From an uncultured beta proteobacterium (GTDB taxonomy: Bacteria > Pseudomonadota > Gammaproteobacteria > Burkholderiales > SG8-39): a stretch of DNA of 64,000 bases. The notes beneath the pieces were generated by a model, which did no database searches, was not told the origin of the DNA, and worked only from the letters and a program-made list of their open reading frames with translations. Below are positions 1-8,719 of the stretch, piece after piece (the first letter of the stretch is position 1; each line of letters begins with the position of its first letter). The stretch lies in NCBI GenBank assembly GCA_903928055.1, contig CAIYPG010000118.1:20097-84096 (forward strand). Reading direction: 5' to 3'. Both the position numbers and the translations under genes were made by a program.

Positions 1-1
1 C

Positions 2-637
2 GCCTGGCTGTTCAGCCAGGGCGGCATGGGTCCGATGATGCTCGGCCTGCTGGTGGTCGGCGGTGCGATCATGCTCATCATGTACATGGGCCGGCAGCGC
101 ATGGCACAAGCCGGCCCGGCCGGCGGACCATTGCGCGCACCGCAGCCCATGCAGTATGCCGGCCTTGGCAACGAAACTGTTGCCGCTCCGCCGCCTTCAC
201 AGGTGCCGGCGAATGGCGCGACTGCAGCCTGGGGCAGCGGAGAACCCGCCCCCGTCACGGCATCCATCCCGCCGGGCTTTGACGTGGCCGGTTTCGTGAA
301 ACAGGCCAAGCTGAACTTCATCCGCATGCAGGAAGCCAACGATCGTGCTGACTTCGAAACACTGCGTGACCTCACCACCGAAAAGCTCTACGAGCAGCTT
401 TCCGCCGACATCCGTCACCGCACCAGCGGGCAGAGCACGGACGTCGTCACGCTGGACGCAGCATTGCTGGAGGTGGTCACCGAAGCCGACGCGCACTGGG
501 CCAGCCTGCGCTTCTCCGGGCAGATTCGCGAATCGGCCGGCGCAGCCCCGGTGCACTTCACCGAGGTCTGGCACCTGAGCAAGCCCATCGCCGGTGACAC
601 CGGCTGGCAGGTGGCGGGTATCGAACAGATATCCTGA
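2..637 (+). CDS. Tim44-like domain protein (5' end outside the window)
   Basis: The left edge of the window cuts this gene. The frame is already open at base 2 and reads AWLFSQGG before the first Met at 26, so the true start is not visible. The 211 visible residues begin with a membrane helix (LGLLVVGGAIMLIMYMG), continue through a Pro/Gly/Gln-rich linker, and end in about 120 residues with the look of a Tim44-like fold (FVKQAKLNFIRMQEAND near its start). Bacterial proteins of this family are small membrane-anchored proteins without a settled role. It lies upstream of ubiJ-ubiB, but a strong terminator separates them, so it probably belongs to the upstream transcript. Confidence 0.75.
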   Translation, partial: AWLFSQGGMGPMMLGLLVVGGAIMLIMYMGRQRMAQAGPAGGPLRAPQPMQYAGLGNETVAAPPPSQVPANGATAAWGSGEPAPVTASIPPGFDVAGFVKQAKLNFIRMQEANDRADFETLRDLTTEKLYEQLSADIRHRTSGQSTDVVTLDAALLEVVTEADAHWASLRFSGQIRESAGAAPVHFTEVWHLSKPIAGDTGWQVAGIEQIS

Positions 638-650
638 GCAGGTCAGTCGA

Positions 651-686
651 AAAAGGCCGCTCCATTGGGGCGGCCTTTTATTTTTT
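651..686 (+). terminator. Rho-independent terminator after the Tim44-like gene
   Basis: A perfect 10-bp stem, AAAAGGCCGC paired with GCGGCCTTTT, encloses a 9-base loop and runs into a T-rich tail (TTTTATTTTTT). It starts 14 bases after the stop codon, so it ends the upstream transcript before ubiJ. Confidence 0.9.
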
Positions 687-743
687 CAGCCGGCCGGAGT
701 CGAACCCCTGTTCTTTGTGCGTGCGCCATGTTGAAATGACGGC

Positions 744-1328
744 ATGTTGAATCGCGCCGGCCTTCATGGCATCCATCATGTACTCGCACAGCACGCCTGG
801 GCGCGGCAGCGTCTCATTCCGCATGCCGGTCGTGTTGTGGAATTCCGCCTGCCGCCGCTGCCCGACCTGCGTCTGACCATCGCCGCGGACGGACAGGTGG
901 CGGAAGCCGGCGGGGAAGCCGTGCCCGACCTTGTCGTCAATATCAAGCCCTCGGCCCTGCCCTACCTCCTGCTCCGCGACGAAACGATCATGCGCGAAAT
1001 CGAAATTACCGGCTCCGCCGATCTTGCACAGGTGGTGCAGCAATTGTTCCGCGAGCTCGAATGGGATTTCGAGGAAGACCTGTCGCGGGTTTTCGGCGAT
1101 ATTGCGGCCCACCGCATGGCCGGCATGGCCCGCGACCTGATCGGCTGGCAGCGCAACGCAGGCCTGCGCCTGGCGCAGAACTTCGCTGAATACTGGACCG
1201 AGGAAGATCCCATGATCGCGCGGCACGAGGACGTGGCCCGGTTCACCCGCGAAGTCGAGCGCACCCGCGACGACACTGAACGCCTGGAAAAACGCATCGA
1301 AAAACTGCAGCAGCGCACGCCGGGCTGA
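744..1328 (+). CDS. ubiJ: Ubiquinone biosynthesis accessory factor UbiJ (SCP2 domain)
   Basis: This 194-residue protein matches the UbiJ/SCP2 family, whose lipid-binding domain assists the aerobic ubiquinone-synthesis complex by holding hydrophobic intermediates. Residues about 25-105 form the SCP2-like part (FRLPPLPDLRLTI, then VVNIKPSALPYLLL). The C-terminal 40 residues are charged and helical (RLEKRIEKLQ), as in UbiJ. Length is close to the family norm of about 200. An ATG at 729 is followed by a stop two codons later, so 744 is the usable start. It lies directly upstream of ubiB, the usual partner. The role is known from the family; nothing here shows it directly. Confidence 0.85.
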   Translation: MLNRAGLHGIHHVLAQHAWARQRLIPHAGRVVEFRLPPLPDLRLTIAADGQVAEAGGEAVPDLVVNIKPSALPYLLLRDETIMREIEITGSADLAQVVQQLFRELEWDFEEDLSRVFGDIAAHRMAGMARDLIGWQRNAGLRLAQNFAEYWTEEDPMIARHEDVARFTREVERTRDDTERLEKRIEKLQQRTPG

Positions 1329-1503
1329 CCTGGCGCTTCGCCCGCCCGGACGGGCCATCCCTCAGGGTGGGTGCTCACGGCAAATCTGGTACATTGCCCG
1401 TCACCTGTTGCTAGTCACCGATTGCCTGTCAACTTCGCCCTTCACCCCACACATTGCGCCGCGGCGGTCCGGATGCCTGCGGTGCGCCTGAAATGAGCTG
1501 TCC

Positions 1504-3051
1504 GTGTCCCGCTTCTTTCGCCTGATCCGCATCTTTTCCGTTGCCTGGCGCTTCGGCCTTGACGAGCTTGCGCTGGCCGCCGGCGGCGGACGCTGGGCCG
1601 GCCTCTTGCGGATTTCTCGCGCGCTCGGCGGCAGGGCGCGCACCACCGCGCCGCGCGCCGAGCGCCTGCGCCGCACGCTGGAAACCCTGGGGCCGATCTT
1701 CGTCAAGTTCGGCCAGGTGCTTTCCACGCGCCGCGACCTCCTGCCCACCGACATTGCCGATGAACTGGCGAAATTGCAGGACCAGGTGCCGCCGTTTTCC
1801 GCGGGCATGGCGCGCATCGAGATCGAACGCGCCTTCGGCCGTCCGGTGGAACAGGTGTTTGCGCAATTTGAAGCCGAGCCGGTGGCCAGCGCCTCCATCG
1901 CCCAGGTGCACTTCGCCATCCTCGCTGACGGCACCGAGGCTGCGGTCAAGATCCTGCGCCCCGGAATGGAACCGGTCATCGCGCGCGACCTGGCGCTGCT
2001 CGACACCGCCGCCGGACTGATCGAAAAACTGTGGGCCGACGGCAAACGCCTGAAACCGCGCGAGGTCGTCGCCGAATTCGCGCGGCACCTGAACGACGAA
2101 CTCGACCTGATGCGCGAAGCGGCAAACTCCAGCCAGTTGCGGCGCAACTTCCTCAATTCACCGCTGCTCGTAGTGCCGGAAATCTACTGGGACTACTGCA
2201 CCACCACCGTCATGACCATGCAACGCATGCACGGCCTGCCGATCAGCCATGTGGATGCACTGCGTGCTGCGGGCGTGGACATCCCGGCGCTGGCGCGCGC
2301 CGGCGTGGAGATATTCTTCACCCAGGTGTTCCGCGACGGCTTCTTCCACGCCGACATGCATCCGGGCAACATCCTGGTCGAGTCCTCCGGGCCGAACAAG
2401 GGACGCTACGTGGCGCTCGATTTCGGCATCATGGGCACGCTCACCGAGATCGACAAGAATTACCTGGCGCAGAATTTCCTCGCGTTTTTCAAGCGCGACT
2501 ACAAGCGCGTCGCAGAAGTGCACCTCGAGTCCGGCTGGGTGCCCCCGACCACGCGCGTCGATGAACTGGAAACCGCGATCCGCGCGGTGTGCGAGCCGAT
2601 TTTCGACCGGCCGCTGCGCGAAATCCGTTTCGGGCATGTGCTGTTGCGCCTGTTCCAGACCTCGCGCCGCTTCGGCGTGGAAATCCAGCCGCAACTGGTC
2701 ATGCTGCAGAAGACCCTGCTCAACATCGAGGGGCTGGGCCGCGAACTCGACCCCGAACTCGATCTCTGGAAAACCGCCAAGCCCTACCTCGAGCGCTGGA
2801 TGAATGAGCAACTGGGCTGGCGCGGCTTGATCGACCACCTCAAGCGCGAAGCGCCGCAGTGGGCAACCCTGCTGCCGCAACTGCCACGCCTGGTGCATGA
2901 ACGGCTGATGCGGGACGACACCGCCGAACTGCGCACCATCCTGCAGCAACTGCTGCACCAGGAGCGTTCACGCAACCGTCTGCTGGCTGCCATCGCGGTG
3001 CTGATGATGACCGGGCTGACCGCCTACGCCGCATTGCTGTGGTACTTCTGA
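1504..3051 (+). CDS. ubiB: UbiB, ABC1/ADCK-type atypical kinase/ATPase for ubiquinone synthesis
   Basis: The 515-residue protein is full length for UbiB. Visible landmarks are the KxGQ motif ([16 protein letters not shown], about residue 70), the ATP-lysine region ([10 protein letters not shown]), the catalytic-loop-like [10 protein letters not shown] and the metal-binding ALDFGIMG. The C-terminus ends in a hydrophobic membrane anchor ([20 protein letters not shown]). Family members are membrane-bound ATPases needed for aerobic ubiquinone production. The start is GTG; no in-frame ATG gives a complete N-terminus and the ribosome-binding site is weak. It is 175 bases after ubiJ on the same strand, most likely the same transcript. 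Confidence 0.93.
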   Translation: MSRFFRLIRIFSVAWRFGLDELALAAGGGRWAGLLRISRALGGRARTTAPRAERLRRTLETLGPIFVKFGQVLSTRRDLLPTDIADELAKLQDQVPPFSAGMARIEIERAFGRPVEQVFAQFEAEPVASASIAQVHFAILADGTEAAVKILRPGMEPVIARDLALLDTAAGLIEKLWADGKRLKPREVVAEFARHLNDELDLMREAANSSQLRRNFLNSPLLVVPEIYWDYCTTTVMTMQRMHGLPISHVDALRAAGVDIPALARAGVEIFFTQVFRDGFFHADMHPGNILVESSGPNKGRYVALDFGIMGTLTEIDKNYLAQNFLAFFKRDYKRVAEVHLESGWVPPTTRVDELETAIRAVCEPIFDRPLREIRFGHVLLRLFQTSRRFGVEIQPQLVMLQKTLLNIEGLGRELDPELDLWKTAKPYLERWMNEQLGWRGLIDHLKREAPQWATLLPQLPRLVHERLMRDDTAELRTILQQLLHQERSRNRLLAAIAVLMMTGLTAYAALLWYF

Positions 3052-3118
3052 ACGGTGCCTGACCTGAACGCCGCCTGACGGCGCGGCACGCGCGGCTTTT
3101 CCACCGTCGATCGCTCGC

Positions 3119-3124
3119 TATAAT
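3119..3124 (+). promoter_or_regulatory. Probable -10 box for the sodium:solute symporter
   Basis: A perfect TATAAT lies 38 bases before the symporter start. Only a weak -35-like TTTTCC is found 16 bases upstream of it, so the promoter call rests on the -10 box and its position. Confidence 0.45.
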
Positions 3125-3162
3125 GCGGGCGTCCCCTTCCGGCAAAAGGTCAAAGGCCCGCC

Positions 3163-4602
3163 ATGCTGCTCTGGTTCGTCATCATCTACTGGATCATCTC
3201 CATCGGCATCGGCCTTTGGGCTGCACGGCGCGTCAAGACCTCCGCGGACTATGCAGTCGCCGGGCGCAGCCTGCCCTTCTACATCGTCACCGCCACCGTG
3301 TTCGCAACCTGGTTCGGCTCGGAAACCGTGCTCGGCATCTCGGCCACGTTTGTCAAGGAAGGCCTGTCGGGCGTTGTCGCCGATCCGTTCGGCTCCTCGA
3401 TGTGCCTCATCCTGGTCGGCCTGTTTTTCGCGCGCCCGCTGTACCGCATGAAGCTGCTGACCATCGGCGACTATTACCGCAAGCGCTACAACCGCACGAT
3501 CGAGGTCCTCACCACGCTGTGCATCGTCATCTCCTACCTCGGCTGGGTGGCGGCACAGATCAAGGCGCTCGGCCTGGTGTTCAACGTCGTGTCGCAGGGT
3601 TCGATGTCGCAGGAGACCGGCATGATCGTCGGCGCGGCCAGCGTGCTGATCTACACGCTGTTCGGCGGCATGTGGTCGGTGGCCATCACCGACTTCATCC
3701 AGATGATCGTGATCCTGGTGGGCATGGTGTACATCGGTGCCGAGGTGAGCGGCATGGTCGGTGGCGTGGGCACGGTCGTCAGCCACGCCGCCGACGCCGG
3801 CAAGCTGGCCTTCTTCCCGGCCCTGGAACTGAAGGACGTGCTGTGGTTCACGGCCGCATGGATCACCATGATGCTCGGCTCGATTCCACAGCAGGACGTG
3901 TTCCAGCGAGTGGCCTCTTCGAAGAACGAGCAGATCGCCGGCACCGCCTCGGTCACCGGCGGCGTGCTCTACTTCCTGTTCGCCTTTGTCCCCATGTTCC
4001 TCGCCTATTCGGCAACGCTGATCGATCCGAAAATGGTGGAAGGGCTGATCGACACCGATTCGCAGCTGATCCTGCCCACGCTGATCATGCAGCACATGCC
4101 GGTGTTCGCGCAGGTGATGTTCTTTGGCGCGCTGCTGTCCGCAATCAAGAGCTGCGCCAGCGCGACGCTGCTTGCGCCCTCCGTGACCTTCACCGAAAAC
4201 ATCCTGCGCGGCGCGTTCCGCCACTGGACCGACAAGCAGTTCCTGTTCGCCATGCGCGCCGTGGTGCTGTGCTTCACGGCCATGGTGACGACCTTTGCGC
4301 TCAATTCCGACCTGAGCATCTACAAGATGGTGGAGAACGCCTACAAGGTGACGCTGGTGTCCTCCTTCGTGCCGCTGGTATTCGGCCTGTACTGGAGGCG
4401 CGCCACCACGCTGGGTGCAATGCTCGCGGTGGTGCTGGGCCTCGCGACCTGGATCAACCTCGAGATCATCAATCCCGAAGGACTCGTGCCGCCGCAGCTG
4501 GCGGGCTTTGGCATGAGCCTTGCCGGCATGCTGGTCGGTTCGCTGCTGAAGCGCGAAGCCCCTGCGCATGCGGCGGCTCATCACCATACCGCCACGCACT
4601 GA
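3163..4602 (+). CDS. Sodium:solute symporter (SSS family)
   Basis: This is a 479-residue polytopic inner-membrane protein with about 13 hydrophobic helices. The N-terminal region (ARRVKTSADYAVAGRSLP, then WFGSETVLGISA) and the central GGMWSVAITDFIQM are typical of the solute:sodium symporter family (PutP/PanF relatives), which couple Na+ entry to uptake of an organic substrate. The substrate cannot be read from the sequence. The tail is short and His-rich (HAAAHHHTATH). No regulatory or catabolic partner is adjacent: ubiB is upstream and a macro-domain gene downstream. Start ATG at 3163 follows a TATAAT box. Confidence 0.88.
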   Translation: MLLWFVIIYWIISIGIGLWAARRVKTSADYAVAGRSLPFYIVTATVFATWFGSETVLGISATFVKEGLSGVVADPFGSSMCLILVGLFFARPLYRMKLLTIGDYYRKRYNRTIEVLTTLCIVISYLGWVAAQIKALGLVFNVVSQGSMSQETGMIVGAASVLIYTLFGGMWSVAITDFIQMIVILVGMVYIGAEVSGMVGGVGTVVSHAADAGKLAFFPALELKDVLWFTAAWITMMLGSIPQQDVFQRVASSKNEQIAGTASVTGGVLYFLFAFVPMFLAYSATLIDPKMVEGLIDTDSQLILPTLIMQHMPVFAQVMFFGALLSAIKSCASATLLAPSVTFTENILRGAFRHWTDKQFLFAMRAVVLCFTAMVTTFALNSDLSIYKMVENAYKVTLVSSFVPLVFGLYWRRATTLGAMLAVVLGLATWINLEIINPEGLVPPQLAGFGMSLAGMLVGSLLKREAPAHAAAHHHTATH

Positions 4603-4635
4603 GTTCCACCGGTCGGAGAGCCGGATATATTGTTA

Positions 4636-4692
4636 TCTCTTCTGATGATTAATCATTATTCAAAGCGAACTTGAAAAATGATTATTATCACG
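4636..4692. other. AT-rich intergenic island 1 with a 12-bp palindrome
   Basis: The gap between the symporter and the macro-domain gene is sharply AT-rich in a GC-rich neighbourhood. It contains the perfect palindrome ATGATTAATCAT (4645-4656) and, 20 bases on, ATGATTATTATCA. Related ATTATTATC-type cores occur in three other intergenic islands of this window (near 14650, 26870 and 50725). It could be an operator, a promoter region or a dispersed element; the sequence does not decide. Confidence 0.5.
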
Positions 4693-4718
4693 ATGATCTG
4701 CAATTTTCCTGCCGGGCC

Positions 4719-5228
4719 ATGCTGATCGCGCTGCGCGCCGACATCACCACGCTCAGCGTGGATGCCATCGTCAATGCCGCCAATGAATCGCTGCTGGGCG
4801 GCGGCGGTGTGGATGGCGCAATACACCGTGCTGCCGGCCCGGCGCTGCTCGATGAGTGCCGCGCGCTCGGTGGATGCCCCACCGGGCAGGCCAGGATCAC
4901 GCGCGGCCACCGGCTGCCGGCAAAGCATGTGATCCACACCGTCGGCCCGGTATGGCAGGGCGGTGGCCACGGTGAGCCGGAGCTGCTCGCATCCTGCTAT
5001 CGGGAAAGCCTGCGTCTTGCCCGCGAGCACGACCTTGCCAGCATCGCCTTCCCGGCCATCAGTTGCGGCGTCTATGGCTACCCCATTGAGGCGGCCGCGC
5101 GCATTGCGGTCGCGGAATGCCGGCGTTTCATTCGCGAAGGCGGCGCCATCGAGATCACCTTCGCCCTGTTTGGCGGCGATCTGCTGGCCGCCTATGAGGG
5201 CCTGCTCGCCGGAGACCCCCTCGCCTGA
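4719..5228 (+). CDS. Macro-domain protein, probable O-acetyl-ADP-ribose deacetylase
   Basis: The 169-residue protein is almost only a macro domain. Signature segments are [20 protein letters not shown], the [14 protein letters not shown] helix, the [10 protein letters not shown] strand and the [13 protein letters not shown] loop, in the right order and spacing for the bacterial YmdB-type branch that hydrolyses ADP-ribose esters. I chose ATG 4719 because homologues begin just before LIALRADIT. An in-frame TTG at 4671 would add 16 residues encoded by the AT-rich island and is less likely. No ADP-ribosyltransferase or sirtuin gene is next to it, so its substrate context is unknown. Confidence 0.87.
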   Translation: MLIALRADITTLSVDAIVNAANESLLGGGGVDGAIHRAAGPALLDECRALGGCPTGQARITRGHRLPAKHVIHTVGPVWQGGGHGEPELLASCYRESLRLAREHDLASIAFPAISCGVYGYPIEAAARIAVAECRRFIREGGAIEITFALFGGDLLAAYEGLLAGDPLA

Positions 5229-5262
5229 AGCATTAACGTGGGTTGTGTGCATGGCCGTGCGG

Positions 5263-5290
5263 CATGCGGGCATGCGAGAATGCCCGCATG
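5263..5290 (+). repeat. 10-bp perfect inverted repeat enclosing the VanZ-family start codon
   Basis: CATGCGGGCA (5263-5272) is repeated inverted as TGCCCGCATG (5281-5290) with an 8-base loop. The last three bases of the right arm are the ATG used for the downstream gene, so in the transcript the start codon would sit inside a stable stem. Confidence 0.7.
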
Positions 5291-6370
5291 TCGATGCGGG
5301 AATCCCCCTCCAGCCTGGCACGCTACCTGTTCGCCGCCTATGCACTGCTGGTGATCTATGCCAGCCTGCATCCGTTTTCCGGCTGGAGCGACACCGGCGT
5401 GGCACCGTTTGCCTTTCTCACGGCGCCGCTGCCGCGCTACATCACCGGTTTTGACCTGGCCGCCAACGTCATCGGCTACATGCCGCTGGGCTTTCTTGCG
5501 GTGCTCGCGCTGTATCCGGTCGCGCGCGGCGCATTGGCGACGGCCCTGGCGCTTTCAGCCGCCTTCCTGCTCAGCCTTTCCATGGAAGCGCTGCAGACCT
5601 ACCTCCCAACGCGCATTCCCTCCAACGTCGATGTCATCAGCAATGCGCTCGGCGCTCTGGCGGGCGCGTTCATCGCGACGCTCGCCGCGCGCGTGCTGCT
5701 GCGCGACGCCGGGCTGCAGGCCCTGCGCTACCGGCTGTTCCAGCCCGGCGGACGAACCGACCTCGGCCTGGTGCTGCTCGGGTTGTGGCTGCTCTCGCAA
5801 CTCAACCCCGAAACGCTGCTGTTCGGCAATGGCGACCTGCGTGTGCTGTTCCACACAGCGGTGGGAGAACACTATCCCGCCGAGGTGTTCATCCGCACCG
5901 AGGCCGCGGTTGCAGCAGCCAATACGCTTGCAGCGGGCCTGCTCGCCACCACGCTGATGCGGCGCGGCCAGGCACCGCGCATGGTCATGCTCGGCCTGAT
6001 TGCCGCGGCACTGGTGACGCGCAGTTTCGCCTACGGCCTGCTGTTCAGTTCGGAGGACATCCTGTTGTGGGCCACGCCGGGGGCCATCTTCGGCGTGGCC
6101 ATCGGGGCGCTGACGGCGGTCATTGCCGTGGCATTTCCACAGCCGGCGCGCGTTGCACTGGCGGGAATCGCACTCATGGTGGCAACGGCCATTGTCAACC
6201 TTGCCCCGGAAAATCCCTATCTCACCGTATTCCTTGCCGAGTGGCGCCAGGGACATTTCCTCAATTTCACCGGCCTGACACGAGTCGTCTCGGCCCTGTG
6301 GCCGTTCGTCGCCATGGCCTGGCTGCTGTCACTGGCCGGTGACCGCCAGCATGCCAGCGGGGGACGCTGA
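5288..6370 (+). CDS. VanZ-like family membrane protein
   Basis: A 360-residue multi-pass membrane protein. The N-terminal third carries the VanZ-like pattern: DLAANVIGYMPLGFL, then SMEALQTYLPTRIPSNVD and ISNALGALAGA. The remaining two thirds are more hydrophobic helices without a recognised domain. VanZ proteins were named for low-level teicoplanin resistance, but most chromosomal homologues have no known function. An upstream frame extends to 5243, but the sequence there (CAWPCGMRACENARM) is not like the family, so ATG 5288 (or 5294) is preferred. The chosen start is inside a perfect hairpin, which may limit translation. Confidence 0.75.
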   Translation: MSMRESPSSLARYLFAAYALLVIYASLHPFSGWSDTGVAPFAFLTAPLPRYITGFDLAANVIGYMPLGFLAVLALYPVARGALATALALSAAFLLSLSMEALQTYLPTRIPSNVDVISNALGALAGAFIATLAARVLLRDAGLQALRYRLFQPGGRTDLGLVLLGLWLLSQLNPETLLFGNGDLRVLFHTAVGEHYPAEVFIRTEAAVAAANTLAAGLLATTLMRRGQAPRMVMLGLIAAALVTRSFAYGLLFSSEDILLWATPGAIFGVAIGALTAVIAVAFPQPARVALAGIALMVATAIVNLAPENPYLTVFLAEWRQGHFLNFTGLTRVVSALWPFVAMAWLLSLAGDRQHASGGR

Positions 6371-6408
6371 CCAGTCCCAGGCACAGCAGGGGGGCTTGCA
6401 TGGCCGCG

Positions 6409-6414
6409 TATAAT
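6409..6414 (+). promoter_or_regulatory. Probable -10 box for the ferredoxin gene
   Basis: A perfect TATAAT overlaps an upstream ATG at 6413. If it is the -10 box, transcription would begin near 6421, after that ATG, which supports the later start at 6449. No good -35 box is visible. Confidence 0.45.
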
Positions 6415-6448
6415 GAAAAGTCAAAAAACACCTTCAGGATTCCGCAAT

Positions 6449-6757
6449 ATGAGCCATTTCTCGCACCACGTATTCTTCTGCTGCAACCAGCGCCAGAACG
6501 GCGAGGCCTGCTGCAACGCCCATGGCGCCACCGAACTGCGCGACTATGCCAAGAAGAAGGTGAAGGAACTGGGCCTCTCCGGCGAGGGCAAGGTGCGCAT
6601 CAACATGGCCGGCTGCCTGGACCGCTGCGAGGAAGGCCCGGTAATCGTGGTCTATCCCGAAGAGACCTGGTACACCTACGTTGACAAGGAAGACATCGAC
6701 GAGATCGTCTCCGAACACCTGCAGCACGGCCGCGTCGTCGAACGGCTGAAGATCTAG
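6449..6757 (+). CDS. Thioredoxin-like [2Fe-2S] ferredoxin
   Basis: This 102-residue protein resembles the small thioredoxin-fold ferredoxins that bind one [2Fe-2S] cluster. It has clustered cysteines near the N-terminus (HVFFCCNQRQNGEACC) and a second group in AGCLDRCEEGPVIVVYP, as expected for the four ligands. The C-terminal part (WYTYVDKEDIDEIVSEHL) matches the family. It would carry electrons in the cytoplasm; partners are not adjacent. Start ATG 6449 is chosen because the preceding ATG overlaps the probable -10 box. An alpha/beta hydrolase follows 25 bases later on the same strand. Confidence 0.85.
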   Translation: MSHFSHHVFFCCNQRQNGEACCNAHGATELRDYAKKKVKELGLSGEGKVRINMAGCLDRCEEGPVIVVYPEETWYTYVDKEDIDEIVSEHLQHGRVVERLKI

Positions 6758-6782
6758 CCACATCGCCACGCCGGCCACCACC

Positions 6783-7439
6783 ATGGCTTTTCCGGGCAGG
6801 GGCGGCGCCGGGCAGGTACTGATTGCCGGTGCCGCCGGAAACATCGAAACCCTGATTGACGCCCCCGCATCAGGCGCAGCCCCGCGCGGCATCGCACTCA
6901 CCGCGCATCCCCATCCGCTCTACGGCGGCACACTCGACAACAAGGTGGTGCAGACGCTGGCACGCACCTTCGCCGAACTGGGCTATGTCGCGCTGCGCCC
7001 GAATTTCCGCGGCGTCGGGGCCTCTGAAGGCGAGCATGACAAGGGCGAGGGCGAAACCGGCGACATGCTGGCGGTGCTGGCCTACGCAAGGCAGCGCTAT
7101 GGCGAACTGCCCGTCGTGCTGGCCGGCTTCTCGTTCGGCGCCTATGTGCAGGTGCGCGTCGCACATCAACTCACCGCGCAGGGCTTGCCGCCGGAACGCA
7201 TGGTGCTGGTCGGCCTCGCCGTGGGCCGCGTCACCTCGGACCGCAATTACGATACTGGCGGCGTCCCCGCCGACACCATCCTGATCCATGGCGAGCGTGA
7301 CGAGACCGTACCGCTTGCCAACGTGGCCGCATGGGCAAAGACGCAGCACATCGAAGTCAACATCATTCCCGAAGCGGACCATTTCTTCCATCGCAAACTG
7401 GCCGAGATCAAGTCCATCATTAAAAGCCAGTGGCATTGA
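6783..7439 (+). CDS. Alpha/beta hydrolase (dienelactone hydrolase-like)
   Basis: A 218-residue cytoplasmic hydrolase. It shows the oxyanion-side motif HPHPLYGGTLDNKV, the NFRGVGASEGEHDKGEGE strand-loop, a nucleophile elbow GFSFG (Ser near residue 119), the acid-bearing loop ILIHGERDETVP and the catalytic-His region EADHFF. This pattern is typical of a conserved but poorly characterised proteobacterial hydrolase group. The substrate cannot be predicted. It follows the ferredoxin gene closely and is probably co-transcribed with it. The region downstream ends in a paired dispersed repeat that may stop transcription. Confidence 0.82.
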   Translation: MAFPGRGGAGQVLIAGAAGNIETLIDAPASGAAPRGIALTAHPHPLYGGTLDNKVVQTLARTFAELGYVALRPNFRGVGASEGEHDKGEGETGDMLAVLAYARQRYGELPVVLAGFSFGAYVQVRVAHQLTAQGLPPERMVLVGLAVGRVTSDRNYDTGGVPADTILIHGERDETVPLANVAAWAKTQHIEVNIIPEADHFFHRKLAEIKSIIKSQWH

Positions 7440-7542
7440 AAGCATGCCTCTGGATATCGGTGCTGCGCCAGGTTTGCACAACGGCAGTACCTTTACGAAG
7501 GCAATTGCTGGAATAATCCGGTTTGCTTCCTGCTCCAAATTC

Positions 7543-7616
7543 GTCATTCCCGCGAAAGCGGGAATCCAGCGACGTTCATGCCAAAGCCCCTGGATTCCCG
7601 CTTTCGCGGGAATGAC
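7543..7616. repeat. Inverted pair of dispersed repeat family A
   Basis: Two 27-bp copies of GTCATTCCCGCGAAAGCGGG plus AATCCAG (7543-7569 and, inverted, 7590-7616) flank a 20-base spacer. Each copy is itself a short palindrome around CCCGCGAAAGCGGG. The same family occurs near 11720-11931 and 24718-24798. Such intergenic palindromes are common in proteobacteria; a transcript here could fold into one long hairpin between the hydrolase and hemJ. Confidence 0.85.
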
Positions 7617-7653
7617 AGCAAATTAATTCAGTCAATCGGATGGCATAACCACC

Positions 7654-8082
7654 ATGCTCTGGGTCAAAGCTTTCCATATCATCTTCATGGTCACCTGGTT
7701 CGCCGGCCTCTTCTACCTGCCGCGGCTGTTCGTGTATCACGCCATGAGCGACGCGGCCACGGACAAGGCCGGCATCGAGCGTTTCAAGATCATGGAACGC
7801 AAGCTGTATTACGGCATCATGGCGCCGGGTGCAGCGCTCACGATCACTTTCGGCCTGTGGCTGTGGCTGGGCTGGCTGCAGGGCGCGCTCGGCAGCTGGT
7901 TCCATGCCAAGCTTGCGCTGGTGGCGCTGCTGGTCGCCTATCACCTGTGGTGCGGCAAACTGCTGGCGGATTTCCGCAACGACCGCAATACCCGCAGCCA
8001 TGTCTGGCTGCGCTGGTTCAATGAAATCCCCGTGCTGTTCCTGTTGGCGATTGTCATTCTCGTGATCGTCCGGCCGTTCTGA
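7654..8082 (+). CDS. hemJ: Protoporphyrinogen IX oxidase HemJ
   Basis: The 142-residue protein has four hydrophobic helices and the HemJ pattern: WVKAFHIIFMVTWFAGLFYL with its conserved His, PRLFVYH, then FKIMERKLYYGIMAPGA, and a late HAKLALV helix. HemJ is the membrane-bound, heme-containing enzyme that oxidises protoporphyrinogen IX in many Gram-negative bacteria lacking HemG or HemY. Length agrees with the family. Another heme gene, hemL, lies 37 kb away in this window. It stands alone on the plus strand after a repeat pair, so it likely has its own promoter. Confidence 0.85.
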   Translation: MLWVKAFHIIFMVTWFAGLFYLPRLFVYHAMSDAATDKAGIERFKIMERKLYYGIMAPGAALTITFGLWLWLGWLQGALGSWFHAKLALVALLVAYHLWCGKLLADFRNDRNTRSHVWLRWFNEIPVLFLLAIVILVIVRPF

Positions 8083-8148
8083 CCAGAGCCGCTTCTGGTC
8101 GCGCAGGACAAGTGCTAAGCTGGAGGCAGATGCATTCCAGGGGGCACC

Positions 8149-8673
8149 ATGGCACTCGAGAACATCACCCTTAGGCTGGCACAGGCTTCCGATGCGCGGC
8201 GCATTGCATTCATGTCGCGCGACCTGATCGAGGCCGGCCTGGGCTGGAGCTGGAACCCGGAGCGGGTCATGCAGGCACTGCGACAGCGCGACACGCTGAC
8301 GCTGGTGGCCTGCGACCGGGATCGCGGCGGCGAACCCATCGTCGCATTCGCCATCATGCAGTTCGGCGACGAGCACGCCCACCTTGCGCTGCTGGCGGTG
8401 CAACCGAGAAGCCGCCGCCAGGGACTGGGCCGGCGCATGCTGGAATGGCTGGTCGAATCCGCCTGCACCGCCGGCATTGCCGCCATCCACCTGGAATTGC
8501 GCGCCTCCAACCAGGCGGCACGGCGCTTCTACCATGCCCTCGGATTCAATGAGACGGCCTATATTCCCGGCTACTACCGCGGACGGGAAATGGCCTTGCG
8601 CATGCTGCGCGAACTGCGCAGGCCCGGCATCGCCGATGTGCATTGGCAATTGCCGGCTCCGCCGGCAGACTAA
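8149..8673 (+). CDS. GNAT-family N-acetyltransferase
   Basis: A 174-residue protein with a complete GNAT fold. Beta-strand 4 and the acetyl-CoA pyrophosphate loop are clear (LLAVQPRSRRQGLGRRMLEW, where RRQGLG is the Q/R-x-x-G-x-G/A motif), followed by the C-terminal strand (IHLELRASNQAARRFYHAL, GF) typical of RimI-like enzymes. The acceptor is unknown. A short stem-loop (8693-8708) follows before the convergent membrane-protein gene. The start ATG is preceded by a purine-rich CAGGGGGCACC. Confidence 0.85.
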   Translation: MALENITLRLAQASDARRIAFMSRDLIEAGLGWSWNPERVMQALRQRDTLTLVACDRDRGGEPIVAFAIMQFGDEHAHLALLAVQPRSRRQGLGRRMLEWLVESACTAGIAAIHLELRASNQAARRFYHALGFNETAYIPGYYRGREMALRMLRELRRPGIADVHWQLPAPPAD

Positions 8674-8692
8674 AACTGCGGCTGGCTCCACT

Positions 8693-8708
8693 GGCTGAAT
8701 AATCAGCC
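8693..8708. terminator. Weak stem-loop between convergent genes
   Basis: GGCTGA and TCAGCC pair around a 4-base loop in the gap between two convergent genes. There is no T-run, so any termination activity is uncertain. Confidence 0.3.
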
Positions 8709-8719
8709 GGCTTGGCAGA

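Noticed and set aside
690..720. A tRNA T-arm-like string on the minus strand (AGGGGTTCGACTCCGG)
   Set aside because: Only two bases of the would-be stem pair, there is no CCA end or acceptor arm, and no further tRNA arms are found. It may be a remnant or chance.
3118..4599. A 493-codon open frame on the minus strand opposite the symporter
   Set aside because: It is His/Gln/Arg-rich with no family resemblance and is fully opposite a clear SSS symporter; a typical GC-rich antisense shadow.
4636..4692. Classical Fur box in AT-rich island 1
   Set aside because: The best alignment to the 19-base consensus matches only about 11 positions and the palindrome has a different spacing.
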